Assembly (NCBI GenBank): GCA_030035585.1
Contig: CM057482.1
Location: forward strand, 48,775,501-48,839,500
Direction: 5' to 3'
DNA from: Dugong dugon
Lineage: Eukaryota > Chordata > Mammalia > Sirenia > Dugongidae
Length of the DNA stretch: 64,000 bases
The notes below the pieces were generated by a model. It was not told the origin of the DNA. It was given only the letters and a program-made list of their open reading frames with translations, and searched no databases. Of the stretch, positions 1-11,905 are shown piece after piece; position 1 is the stretch's first letter; every line of letters starts with the position of its first letter. The position numbers were made by a program, and so were the translations under genes.

Positions 1-159
1 CAGAGAACAGAATTGCCCTGCCCCGGGGCACGTGGGACACGGGAAGAGCACCAAGCTTCAGGCCAGATGGAGCGTTCCTAAGCACACGCTGTGAGTGAGG
101 ATAGCAGAGGAGCCTGAGCGGACACACGCACATGCCCTGGACTGGCCTCTGAAGGAGAC

Positions 160-385
160 CAAAAAAAGAAAAAACCAAACTAGTTGCCACTGAGTCAATT
201 CTAACTCTTGGCGTATCCCATATGTGTCGGAGTCGAACTGTGCTCCATTGGGTTTCCAATGGGCTGAGTTTTTGGAAGTAGATCTCTAGGACTTTCTTCT
301 GAGGTGCCTCTGGGTGGACTCCAACCTCTAACCTTTTGGTTAGCAGCCGAGTGCATTAACCATTTGCACCACCTAGGAACTCCTC
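160..385 (-). mobile_element. AfroSINE, long 'GGTGCAAA' type
   Basis: Read on the minus strand it has the box-like start CTGGGTGGTGCAAATGG, GCTAACCAAAAGG, then the longer middle part and the GAGTCAATTC-type tail with an A-rich 3' end. It abuts another AfroSINE at 388, so the two lie head to tail. Confidence 0.88.
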
Positions 386-387
386 TA

Positions 388-549
388 AAGAAGACCAAAA
401 CCCGTTGCCATCGAGTTGATTCTGACTTATAGTGACCCTACAGGGCAGAGTAGAACTGTCTCATGGGGTTTCCATGGAGTGGCTGGTGGATTTGAACTGC
501 TGACCAGGGTAGCAGCCAAGCTCTTAAGCACTGTGCCACCAGGGCTTCC
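388..549 (-). mobile_element. AfroSINE, short (internally deleted) type
   Basis: Minus-strand copy with CCCTGGTGGCACAGTG at the 5' end, a direct passage from ACCAGCCACTCC to ATGGAAACCCCATG without the middle block, and the tRNA-unrelated 3' tail. Confidence 0.9.
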
Positions 550-1630
550 TAAAGAAGACAGAGCCCCCCAAAAGGAGACATTCACATTAGTCATGAACAA
601 AGGCTACCAACGGTTTGTCCCTGACACTGGAGAGTACTGTCTCCTGTCTGTCTCTGTCTGTCTGGCCGTGTTTCTCATATATACCCAGGAATAAAGCTAT
701 TGCTCATTCAGTGCTTGCAAGGACAATCTGGGGAACTTAGGTCCATAAAGCCCATGGCATCCGAGAGCTAGCCTCACCTGCCCTCTGGGCTAGCTGCAGT
801 GGGGCGGTTGGGGAGGGCATGGCCACCAAGGCCTGCAGGGGAAAAGGGCTGTAGCTGATTTTCATGCACCTCCTCCTTCCCACGGCCTCCGCTCAGCCCA
901 GCAGATAGGGGCTTTGATGAGAATGTTGGCGGGGTGGTGGTGGTGGTGGTGGTGAAGAACAGGGGGAGGTGGGGACTTCTGTTCCCTGATACCTGCTGTT
1001 CCTAGGTAGTAGCTGCCCACATACCCTAAATCCCCAGAACCTCCCAGCTGCAGCTGAATATGCACTTGGAGCCTTTGAAGATTAACCTGCAGCTTAAACT
1101 GTTCTATTAAAATGCTCACAAGTCTAAAGTGCTTAATGGAAACGCTAATGAGACTGAATCCTGTGACTCAGAATTAACATAATTAACCAATTTGTGGGCA
1201 CGGATTAATTTAGCTGTTAGGTACTTAACATTTTCATGTTTATGAAAAGGAAAAACTTGATTCAGCTCCTCAGTCAAATTAGGGAGCAAAAACACCAACA
1301 GAAAGTGTTGCTGGTTACCTTTCCTTCCGAGACAGAGTAAGTATGATCTGAAAAGATGTCCAGACTTTATGAGGCTGAGCAGGGGAGCCCCCATTTCCAT
1401 TTCAAAGCATTGGTCAGGCCTGGAGGGGGGTTCCAGGCCACTGCCTGCCTCAGCCAGAGCCAAGCTGCCTGTTCCTGAGCCACCTCGGGGATGCCTGTCC
1501 CCAGGCTAGCTATGCTTTTTCTCTACAGCCAGAAGCAGGTACCAGTAACGTTTGTCCTCACACCCCTCCTGCCCGAGAAAATCCCTGAATTTTGTTAAGC
1601 ACCAGCACTGGTGAAGAGCTTGTCCAAGGC
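550..1630. other. Unique intron sequence, one possible conserved patch
   Basis: No gene or recognised repeat apart from a short GTG-triplet run at 925-953. The part from about 1040 to 1330 is rich in TTAAT/TAATTA words and contains a TGACTCA motif; see findings. Confidence 0.5.
925..953. repeat. (GTG)n microsatellite
   Basis: Seven to eight uninterrupted GTG triplets. In minus-strand frames it reads as poly-His, poly-Thr or poly-Pro, which explains the low-complexity frame there. Confidence 0.9.
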
Positions 1631-1834
1631 TAAAAAAAACTTGGTTGCCATTAAGTCGACTCACAGTGACCTTAAGTATGTCAGTGTAGAACTGTGCCCA
1701 CAGGGGTTTCAACTGCTGATTTTTTGAAAGTAGATAGCCAGGCCTTTCTTCGAGGTGTCCTGGGTGGTTTCAAACCTTCCACCTTTCGGTTAACAGTCAA
1801 GTGCGTTAGCTGCTTGTCCGACCTACAGACTCCA
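1631..1834 (-). mobile_element. AfroSINE, long type, diverged
   Basis: A-rich tail at the left, GTTGCCATTAAGTCGACTC, then AAGTAGATAGCCAGGCCTTTC typical of the long type, and a diverged 5' end. Older-looking than its neighbours. Confidence 0.82.
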
Positions 1835-2569
1835 GGAGTCTACTAAAGTGAAAGAGGTGGAGGGCTTCACTTACCTCCCTCTGCCTCATAAAAGACCCAA
1901 GGGAAAATGATTTACAAGATGTGGGTTTCCCTGACAGCATGCCCACCCCCAGCCAGGCTCACCTGGCTTAGAGGATGCTGGGTGGGACACTGAAGCCAGA
2001 AGCGCCCCATTCAGTGGGCAGGGTTGCGCTTGGGGCCTCTGCACTTCCCAGGCACAGGCAGGAAGCTCACACCTGGTAGGTGAGCTGATGGCTGGGGGAT
2101 GCAGGCCAGTCTGAGAGCTGCCTGCCACCAGTGTAAATCAGAAGCAGATGGGAAAGGCGGGAGGAGCTTTACAGGGAGACAAAAGGAGAGAAGCTACACA
2201 TAGGGCTGAAATAAAACATAAAAAAAAAAATAATCAAAAAGGTTAACAGAGCAAAGAAGTGCAAAGAAAGGCAGGGATGACCACTGCTATCCACGCTCAC
2301 TGCCTTCCTGGGCTATTTCACTCAGGTTGAAAAGCATGATTTATGAGTTTTTAGTCCAGGAGAAAGCAGCAAGGCCAAATTATGTTTGGAAGGAATATGA
2401 ATTCAGTCGACATGAGAACTACACACCATGAAGACTGCCTTCTGCGTCTGCTCCTGAGCACCAGGCTCCGTTGTGGTTGTCCTCCTCCGCCCCTGCTATG
2501 TCCTGACATCAGAGAGCTATCACTGCAAAGGGGAAACCAGCCTTCGGGTCCACAGGCCTCCTGGCTCTG
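1835..2569. other. Unique intron sequence
   Basis: No gene, RNA gene or repeat recognised except a short A run near 2220. Confidence 0.5.
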
Positions 2570-2725
2570 CCTCCTGAGACCTCTCTGAGCCTTAGTTTCC
2601 CCTGGTGTAAAATAGCTGTAAGAAAATCCACCTCACAGAATGGTTCTGAGGATTACATGCAAAGATGAGTCCAAGTGCTTGCTGCAGTGTCTGGCATTTA
2701 GCAGCCCATCAGTGACGGTAATTAC
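2570..2725 (+). mobile_element. MIR SINE
   Basis: GAGCCTTAGTTTCCCC, GTAAAATAGC, GAGGATTACATG and the end GTGTCTGGCA match the MIR core and 3' part, heavily diverged. Confidence 0.75.
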
Positions 2726-3359
2726 TATCATCACCATGAAAATACTAAGGAAATTGGACCAAGAAGGAAAACTGAGCACACAGCCCACCTCTCCTCAGAG
2801 CCCAGATTTCTAGAAATAGCATTAAAAGGATGAGAAAAACAAATCTGTAAGAGCTGTGGAAAACATGACAGCGCACAGACATTGTGAGGAATTCTAGGAA
2901 GTCTAAGAGCAGATGGGATCAGACCACAGGCGGAAACAGCACTCTGTGGGAGAAGCCTTCGGTACAGGTGGGAGCAGTTCCAGAAGTGCTGGAAACTCCG
3001 AGAGCCGGTATGCAAGGACTCGGGGGGGGGGGGGGGGGGGGGGGGGCCCTGCATCCGGCATCAGGCAGGTCAGCTGCCTCTTCCCAGGGCTGACAGTGGA
3101 CAGCACTGAATTCACCCAGAGGCTGAAGCAGTGAGAGGGTGCTCAGGCCAGAGGGGCAGGCAGCCCACCCCATCCACCACCCAGCCCAGGAGAAACACTA
3201 TCCATTGGCAGGTCTTTCCCCCTCCCACACTCATAGACAGAACCCTGCTGTGAGACCTGACAACCAGCCACAGACAAACAGGGATCTGCAAGCACAAAAA
3301 TGAGAAGAAAACGAAGAATCAGCAAGTATCTGAGGAAAACCACCCCCACCCAGCGGTCA
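2726..3359. other. Unique sequence with a 25-base G run
   Basis: No gene recognised. A pure G tract occupies 3022-3046; open frames across it in both directions are poly-Gly or poly-Pro shadows. Confidence 0.5.
3022..3046. repeat. Poly-G tract of 25 bases
   Basis: Twenty-five consecutive G directly read. Could be a real G-quadruplex-prone tract or an assembly length artefact. Confidence 0.9.
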
Positions 3360-3825
3360 CAAAGGGTCCTTCCCTGTCTCCCCCAGAATAGTATCAGAGG
3401 AGGCCTAGTGGCCAGTCAGGGTTTTCCCCACACCCCAGTGGTAACAAGGCCACCCCTGCCGCAGTGTCAATAGAGACCACGGGGGAAGCCTAACCTTCCA
3501 CCCCCGCTCAGCATTAACAAGGAGCCCTCCACCTCACCTCAGGCGTCAACAGATGATGAGTACGAAGCCTGGACTTACACCTGGCAATAATGAGGCAGTG
3601 ACCCCTCCCCGCTTTGCCTGTCACAGCATAGTCAGAGGAAGCCAACTAAAATAGAGGGTTTATATAAGATCCAGAGTCTCATAATATAATACAGAAACGT
3701 CTAGGTTTCAACGGAAAAGCACTCAGCGTAACAAGAGCTAGAAAGATCTCAAATGGAATGAAAAAAGACAACAAAGGCCAACACCAAAGTAACAGGGATG
3801 TTAGAATTATCTGACAAGGACTTTA

Positions 3826-6271
3826 TTTTATTTTATATTCATTGCTGCATCTACTGAATGACATTTTGTGTTCCCTGTTTTAAACACTGTTGTAATATGT
3901 TCTTTAACACATTGTTTCTTTTTTTATTGCACAATAGATGAAAATTCACAGAGCAAATTAGTTTCCATTCAATAGTTCATACACAAAGTGTTCTGTGCCA
4001 TTGGTTGCAATTCCTGCAATGTGTCAGCACTCTCTCTGAGTTCCCCGTTTCCTTTAGTCTGGTTTTCCTGCCCCTTCCTGCCTGCTCATCTTTGCTTTTG
4101 GGCAAATGTTGCCGTTTTGGTCTTGTATAGTTGATTGTTCTAAAAAGCACTTCCCTCGTGGGTGTTACTGTTTATTTTATAGGCCTGTCTATTACTTGGC
4201 TGAAAGCTGATCTCCAGGAGTGACTTCAGATCCACGTTAGAAGCTAGAAGCGTGACTAAGGGCAATAGTCTCAGGGGGTTCCTCTAGTCTTTATCAGACC
4301 AATAAGTCTGGCCTTTTTTTTGGAATTTGGATTTTGTTCTACATTTTTCTCCTGCTCTGCCTGGAACACTCTATTGTGATCCTGCTCAAAGCTGTCAGTA
4401 GTGGTAGCAGGACACCATCTAGTTCTGGTTTCAGGCTGGGGGAGGCTGTGATTCATGTGGGCCATTAGTTCTTTGGACTAATTGCTTCCTTGAGTCTTTG
4501 GTTTTCTTCACTCTCCTTTGCTCTGGACAGAAAGAGACCAATAATTGTATCTTAGATGGCTGCTCACAAGCTTTTATGACCCCAGACGCTACTCACCGAA
4601 GTAGAATGTAGAACATTGATTTTATGAGCTATGTTATGCCAATTGACCTAGATGTTCTCTGAGATTACGGTCCCCAGCCCTCAAGCCTGGTAAGTCAGTC
4701 CCACAAAGTGTTTGTTCATGTCTAAGAAGTTTCCCTGACTGGGCTCCCTGTGTGCTCCATTGTATATATGACTATACATGCAGCACACATGAATATGTAT
4801 GTAGAAATATCTACAACTTAGTCTATATGCACGTGGGTGTACTCCCATATGCCCTCCCATACCGATTCAGCATACGTATCTGTCTACATATCCACTAATA
4901 AATTATTGTTTGTTATTACTACTGTTGCAGGGTTGTATATATTGTAGTATTTAGCATAGTCTCCTTTTATTCTTGTGTACCTCTCAGTGTTTTTCTTTGC
5001 CTTAGTCATGTTGTGCTGACTTCCCCCGTACTGTGTACTGCCTTTCCTTTCACCAAAGTTAACATATGTCTACTATCTAGTTGGTGGTTTTCCCTCCCTC
5101 CCTCTCCCATCCCTGGTAACCATCAAAGAATGTTACTTTTTGATGTAAACCTTTTTTAAACTTTTTATAATAGTGGTCTCATACAATATTTGTCCTTCTG
5201 TGATTGACTTATTTTACTCACCATAATGCCCTCCAGATTCATCGATGTCAGATGTTTCATGAATTTGTCATTATTATCGTTGTGTAGTATTCCATTGTGT
5301 ATTGTACCACAGTTTTTTTATCCACTCATCCATTGATGGGCATTTAGGTTGTTTCCATCTTTTCGCTATTGTGAATAACGCTGCAATGAACACGGGTGTG
5401 CATATGTCTACTCTTGTCATGGCTCTTATTTCTCTAGGATATATACCTAGGAGTGGAATTCCTACATCATATGGTATTTCTATTTCTAGCTTTTTAAGGA
5501 AGCACTATACCATTTTCCATAGTGGTTGTGCCATTTTACATTCCCACTAGCAGTGTATAAGAGTTCCAATCTCCCCAAAACTTTGCCAGCATTTGTTGTT
5601 TTCTAATTTTTGGATCAGTGCCATTCTTGCCAGGGTGAGACTATATCTCATTGTAGTTTTGATTTGCATCTCTCTAATGGAGCCCTGGTAGCACAGTGGT
5701 TAAGAGCTCAACACTGCTAACCAAAAGGTTGCAGTTTAAATCTACCAGCCACTCCCTGGAAACCCTATGGGGCAGTTCTACTCTGTCCTGTAGGGTTACT
5801 ATGATTCACAATCGACTCGATGACAACAGGTTTTTTGAAATGACTAAGCATCTCTTCATGTGTTTGTTGGCTGCCTGAATGCCTTCTTTGGTGAAGTGTC
5901 TATTCATGTCCTTTGTCAATTTTTTAATTGGATTGTTTGCCTTTTTGTTGTTGAGGTGTTGAAGTTTTCCATAAATTTTAGAGATTTGACCCTTGTTGGA
6001 TATGTCGTAGCCAGAATTTTTTTTCCCAGCCTGTAGGTTCTCTTTCTTCTCTTTTGGAGAAGTCTTTTGATGAGCATTAGCGTTTAATTTTTAGGAGGTT
6101 CCAGTTAACTAGTTTATCTTCTGCATCTGTGCATTTTTAGTTTTGCCGGTATTCTATTTATGCTGTATATTAGGGCCTCTAGCATTGCTCCTATTATTTC
6201 TTCCATGATCTTTATTTTTTAGGTTTTACATTTAGGTCTTTGATCCATTTTGAGTCAGTTTTTGTGTTCTA
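3826..6271 (-). mobile_element. L1 3' part inserted in an older L1
   Basis: Opposite in direction to its host L1. The left edge is T-rich (the A tail), followed by an afrotherian L1 3' UTR, and then ORF2 C-terminal sequence (the strand reads TCCACTCATCCATTGATGGG). It is 5' truncated near 6271. The host L1 bases ACAAGGACTTTA at 3814-3825 recur as ACAAAGACTTTAA at 6272-6284, a target-site duplication of about 12 bp. Confidence 0.88.
5680..5832 (+). mobile_element. AfroSINE, short type, inside L1
   Basis: GAGCCCTGGTAGCACAGTGG at the start, GCTAACCAAAAGG, CTATGGGGCAGTTCTACTCT, and the tail ATCGACTCGATGACA. It splits the ORF2 segment of the minus-strand L1, so it is younger than that L1. Confidence 0.93.
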
Positions 6272-9200
6272 ACAAAGACTTTAAAGCACTGATGATAAAA
6301 ATGCTTCACTGTCAATTATAAATATGCTTGAAACAAATTAAAAAATAGAAATAAACAGAAACTTTCAGCAAAGAAATGTAATATTTAAAGAAGAATCAAG
6401 TAGAAATTTTAGAACTGAAAGTACAATAATCAAAATAAAAAGGTCAGTGAATGGGCTCAACAGCAGAACTGAAGGGGCAAAGGAGAGAAACAGTGAACTG
6501 AGGATGTAATAGAAATTAACCAAGCTGAAGAAAAAAAGAGACAAAATAGACCAAACAGGGTGGGGGTGGGGGAAACAGAGCCTAGGACCTTGTGGGAAAA
6601 CAAAAGATCTCATGCTCCTGTCATTGGAGGAGTCAGTCCCTGACGGAGAGGAGAATGAGGGCAGAACTGAAAAATTACTCAAGGAAATAATGGCTGAACA
6701 CTGTCTAAATTTGGCAAGAGACATACACCTACAGATGCAATAGGTTTTCCTTCTCCTCTTCTAAATAATTAACATCAAATAATGTCAAACAACATTGCAT
6801 CAAACAATAGTTGAAGCAAAAAATTATAATACTGTATAATGTGGTTCTAAATGTGTGTATCTAGAGAAATATTTAAGGCAATTATATTACAAACAGGGAG
6901 GGTCATGAGATCTACAGGGAGGTAAGGTTTCTATACTTCATTTGAGCTGGTAAAATGACAACACCTGTAGACCGTGATAAGTTATGTATATATAATCTAA
7001 TACCAACAGCAGCCATGAAAACAAGCTATACAAGGAGTCACACTAAAAAACTATAGATAAATCAAAATGAAATTCTAGAAGTGTTCACATAACCCACAGG
7101 AAGACAGGAAAAAGAAAGCAGAGAAACTAAAAACTGAGAGAACAAACATTAAAAAAAAGACAAAATTGCAAAATTAAATCCTAACATATCAATAATTACT
7201 TTAAATGTAAATGGTCTAAACACACCAATTAAAAGGCAGAGATTGGCAGGGTGGATTAAGAAAACATGACCCAAATACACACTGTCTACAAGAAATTCAC
7301 TTCAAATATAACAATATAAGCAGGTTGAGAGTAAAAGGATGGAAAAGATACGCCATGCCAACATTAACCAAAGGAAAGCAGGAGTATCTATATTAATATC
7401 AGATAAAGTAGACTTCAGAGCAAAGAAAATTTCCAGAGACAAAGAGGGTCATTAGATAATGATAAAATGGTCATATACACCAAAAATACATAGCAAACTT
7501 CAATGCCTAAACAGCAAATATATTGTTGGCAAAATGTCAGCTGAAAGAAGAAATAGACTAATTCACAATTATAGTTGGAGACTTCAAACCCCTTTCTCAA
7601 CAACAGACAGAAAATCAGCAATGACATAAAATAATTCAAGAACACCATCAACCAACAGTTTCTAATCAACATTTATAGAACACCTCATCCTAAAAATAGC
7701 AGAATACACATTTTTTTTTAAACTGCCCACAGAACACATACCAAGACAGACTATATCCTGTGACATAAAACAAGCCTTAACAAATTTAAAAGAATTGAAC
7801 TCATACTGAATTGTTCTCTAACCACAGTGGAATCAAACTAGTAATCAATCACAGAAAGACAACAGGAAATCTACAAACACTTGGAAATTAAACAACACAG
7901 GTCTTAATATCCATGGGTCAAAGAGACTTGATGTCTCAGGAGAATTAAAAAAAAATACATTGAACTGAACAAAAATGAAAATACAATGTATCAAAATTTG
8001 TGGGATCTGGCTAAAGTATTGTTGAGATAAAAATCTATAGCACTAAATTTTTACATTTAAAAGAAGAAAAGTCTCAAATCAATAACCTAGGCACCCACCT
8101 CAAGATCTTAGAAAAAGAAAAGAAAAATAGACCCAAAGTAAGAAAGAAGGAAATAATAAAGATAAGAGCATAAAACAATGAAATTGAAATCAGACAAACA
8201 ACAGGGAACATAAATCTAACAAAGAGCTGGTTCTGTGAAAAGATCAATAAAATTAATAAATCTCTAGCAAGAATGACAAAAAAAAGAGAGAAGACACAAG
8301 TTTCCAGTATCAGGAATAAAACAGAGGATATCACCACAGACTCTGCAAACATCCAACATGTAATAAGGGAGTACTACAAATAATCTAAAAAAAAAAATTG
8401 AACAAATTAGACAAAATAGACCGTGTCTTCAAAAATACAAACTACCACAACTCACCAACATTAACTGGATTGTTTGAATAGCCCCATAAATATTAAAGAA
8501 ATTGAATTTGTAATAAAAAAAAACTTCCAAAACATAAAACTCCAGGTTCATATGGTTTCACTGGAGAATTCTACCACAAGTTTATAAAAGAATTAACACC
8601 AATTCTACACAATCACTTCCAAAATACAAGAGAAGAAACACTTTTCATTTTATTTAATGAAGCTACTATTACCCTGATACCAAAACCAGACAAAGACAGT
8701 ACAAAAGAAAACTAGAGACCAATAACCCTCATGAATATAAATGCAAAATTCCTTAACACAATTCAGAATTTTGTTAACAAAAATCAAAGAGAATTGAGAA
8801 AACTATATAAAAAAATTATGCACGTGACCAAGTGGAATTTATTCCAGGGATGCAAGGCTGGTTCAATATTTGAAAATCAATCAGTATAATACACCACATT
8901 ACCAGATTAAAGAAAAATCTCATGATCATATCAATCAATGAAGAAAAAGCACTGTCAAAATTCAACACCCATTCATGTGAAAAACTCTTAGAAAAATAGG
9001 ACTTGAGGTAAAGATCCTCAAACTGATAATGAACATCTACAAAACACCTACAGGTAACAGTACACTCAATGGTGAAAGTCTGAATGCTTTCATCTTAAGA
9101 TCAGGCACAAAGCAAGGATGTCTGCTCTCACCATTGTTATTCAACATAGGTTAGACGTTTTAGTAAGTGAAACAGGGCAAGAAAGGAAATAAAAGATACA

Positions 9201-9424
9201 GATCAGAAAGGAAGAAATAAAACTGCCCCACTTGCAGATGGCATAATTATCTAAGTAGAAAATCTCAAGGAATTTACAAAAAAACTCCTAGAACTAATAA
9301 TTTAACTCAGCAAGGTTGCAGCAAACAAGATTACCATAACAAAAAAAATGTATTTCTATAGCCTAAAAATGAACACATGGACACTGAAATTAAAAATACA
9401 TACCAATTACTATCACTAAAGAAC

Positions 9425-9757
9425 TAAATGAACAAAGTTAAACAAACATATCTGTCTTGGAAGAAGTACAGCCAGAATGCTTAGACACAAGGATGTTGAC
9501 ACTTTGTCTCATGTACTTTGGACATGTTATCAGGAGGGACCAGTCCCCGGAGAAGAACATCATGCTTCGTAAAGTAGAAGGTCAGTGAAAAAGAGGAAGA
9601 CCCTCAATGAGCTAGACTGACGCAGTGGCTGCAATAATGGGCTCAAGCGTAGCAACGATTGTGAGAATGGTGCAGGACTGGGCAGTGTTTCGTTCTGTGG
9701 TACATAGGGTCACTATGAGTCAGAACCGACTTGACGACACCTAAAAACAACAACAAC
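9425..9757 (+). mobile_element. RTE LINE 3' end, 5' truncated
   Basis: TCTGTCTTGGAAGAAGTACA through GACATGTTATCAGGAGGG to the terminal CTTGACGACACCTAA and an AAC-repeat tail. The flanking L1 words ATCACTAAAGAA (left) and ATCACTAAAAGAA (right, from 9758) look like the target duplication. Confidence 0.92.
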
Positions 9758-11073
9758 AATCACTAAAAGAAATGAAACACTTATGTATAAATCTAACAAA
9801 ACATATACAGGATTTGAATGCTGAAAACTACACAACACTGATGAAAGAAATCAAAGAAGATCTAAATAAATGGAGATACATACCAGGTTCATGGACTGGA
9901 TAACTCAACATAGCAAAGATGTAAATTCTCTCCAAACCGATATAAAAATTTGACACAATTCTTATCCTTTCTTTAAGAGTTTCAGAAGGATGGAACGAAG
10001 GAAAATAAAGCAAAGGAAATAAAATAAGTAGCTGAAGAATTTCCTAAAACCAAACTCAAGAGTTGTCAGCCCACCGAGAGACAGGGAGGATCAGTGAAAA
10101 CAAACTCATATCTAGACACACAGAAACTGACTCCCAGAACACCAAGGAAAGAAGAAAAAGTCCTAAAACTTCCCAAGATGAAACGAGTTATCTACAAAGG
10201 AACAAAAATTAACACTGGTATCAGACCTCTCATCAGCAACACTGGGTGCCAAAAGACCATGGGACAATATTATTTAAAACTCTTGAGCGAAAATTATTTT
10301 GAACTTAAAATCTAAACAGCCAAATTTGTAGGAGAAAAGACATTTTTAGACATCAAGGACTCAGAAAGTTTATTTTCTACATAACCATCCATATATGTAG
10401 CAAACACTAAAAAATATCCTTGGAAAGAATGAATGATTTAGTAGAGGGGAAAAATCTAGTAAAATTAAAAAATTAATATAAAAGAAAGATATAAGATGAA
10501 AGAAACAATGATGGCCAAAGAAAATGGCCCACTTTTACAATTACGCTTACATAATCGTTGATGACTAGTATACAAATGTTAATAACAATATGGATTTAAA
10601 ATCCTGAGTGATCCCAATTTTGGGAGGTGATGAAGGAGAGGAGAAAATGGCTGAGGGAAGTGGAGCTATGGTAAGGTTCTTGCTGTGCTCAGGAGAAGGG
10701 GATCGGAACGGATTAATGTACACATTGTAGAAAAATATAAATTCAAATATGTGTGTTATAAACTTCAGGGTAAGACATAAAACAGAATTAGCATGTGAAA
10801 TTTTCAGGCCATTAGAAGGAAAAAAAAAAAAAAAAAGGAGAAAAGAAACCTACATCTATCCAGCAAAAGGTAAGGAAGTAAAAAAAAGAAAGAAAAACAG
10901 TTACTAAAAAAAATAAGAGTATGGTAAAGAGAAAACATACGATGACAGGAATAAATCCAAAACTATCTGAAAGCAGAACACATGTGACTATATCAAATTT
11001 CCTCTTTAAAGAGACATTTAGATTGTGTTTAAAAAATTAAAACATGCTGCTTACGAAACTAAGGTTAACAGTA

Positions 11074-11236
11074 AACCAAAAACTCACTGCCGTTGAGTTG
11101 ATCCCGACTCATAGCGACCCTATAGGACAGGGTAGAACTGCCTTATAGGGTTTCCAAGGAGTGGCTGGTGGATTCGAATTGCCTACCTTTTTGGTTAGCA
11201 GCCAAGCTCTTAACCACTGTGCCACCAGGGTTCCAA
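11074..11236 (-). mobile_element. AfroSINE, short type
   Basis: Minus strand: CCCTGGTGGCACAGTGGTTA, GCTAACCAAAAAGG, the joined form lacking the middle block, and the tail ATCAACTCAACGGCA followed by GTGAGTTTTTGG. Confidence 0.93.
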
Positions 11237-11449
11237 GGTTAATAATAAGGGAATGAAAAATACATGATAAACGTGATGATAAAGTAACTCAGTGGGTGTG
11301 GCAATATTAGTATCAGGCAAAGTACAATTAAAGGAAAAAAAAAAGACAAAGAGAGGATTTTTATATTAATTAAAGATTCATTCCACCAAGAAGATATAAT
11401 AATCTTTTGTGCACCTTGTAATACCGTTATGAAACATATACAGGCAAAA

Positions 11450-11905
11450 ATTGAAAGTAACTGACAAATCCATAATTGTCATTGACACCAACATCCCTTC
11501 TCTGAAATAGATCATGTAGAAAAAATCTGAAAGCCTTCAGAACTTCTGAAGGTGACAGATCACATGACAAACTCAGATGCTGACAGGCACCAGGCAGGCA
11601 GAGTGCAATGGGTGAAACGTCTAGGTCTATGAAATTGGGGGTGGAGATGTTGGAGAGGGGTTGGATGACCTGTCCTTTGAAGAAGCAGAGTGTGTAGCTT
11701 AAGCCAATCATTGCTTTGAAGAAATGAGGGCCCAGCATCACCAGATCTTCTGAGTTTTCAAGAGAAATCCCAAATCCTTATTTTTATGTAAAATCTCTTG
11801 ATTTGTAAATGTTTGCTCAAGTTTTTTAAAAACACTGTGTGGGTCAAACAAAACACATGTGCAGGCCAGAGGCAGCCTGTGGGCCACAAGTTATAATCTT
11901 TGATT
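11450..11905. mobile_element. Unidentified insertion in ancient L1, hAT-like right end
   Basis: L1-like text stops near 11450 and returns near 11910. The right part (GGCCAGAGGCAGCCTGTGGG) resembles ends of hAT-Charlie-type relics. The left part is not recognised; it has a minus-strand open frame of about 100 codons with no family I know. Confidence 0.35.

Larger units (their letters stand above)
3360..10015 (+). mobile_element. Old L1 (L1M-like), near full length, three times interrupted
   Basis: The 5' part (3360-3813) matches an L1M-type 5' UTR and start of ORF1 region. The sequence resumes at 6272 with the ORF1-side text, then ORF2 from about 7180: endonuclease region around 7200-7900 and reverse-transcriptase region around 8500-9300, all full of stops. 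It is broken by a minus-strand L1 (3826-6271) and by an RTE tail (9425-9757), after which ORF2 text continues (ATAAATCTAACAAAACATA) to about 10015. The 3' UTR is not recognised. Confidence 0.85.

Noticed and set aside
2731-3173. Several poly-Pro and poly-Gly frames on both strands
   Set aside because: Created by the G run at 3022-3046; no family resemblance.
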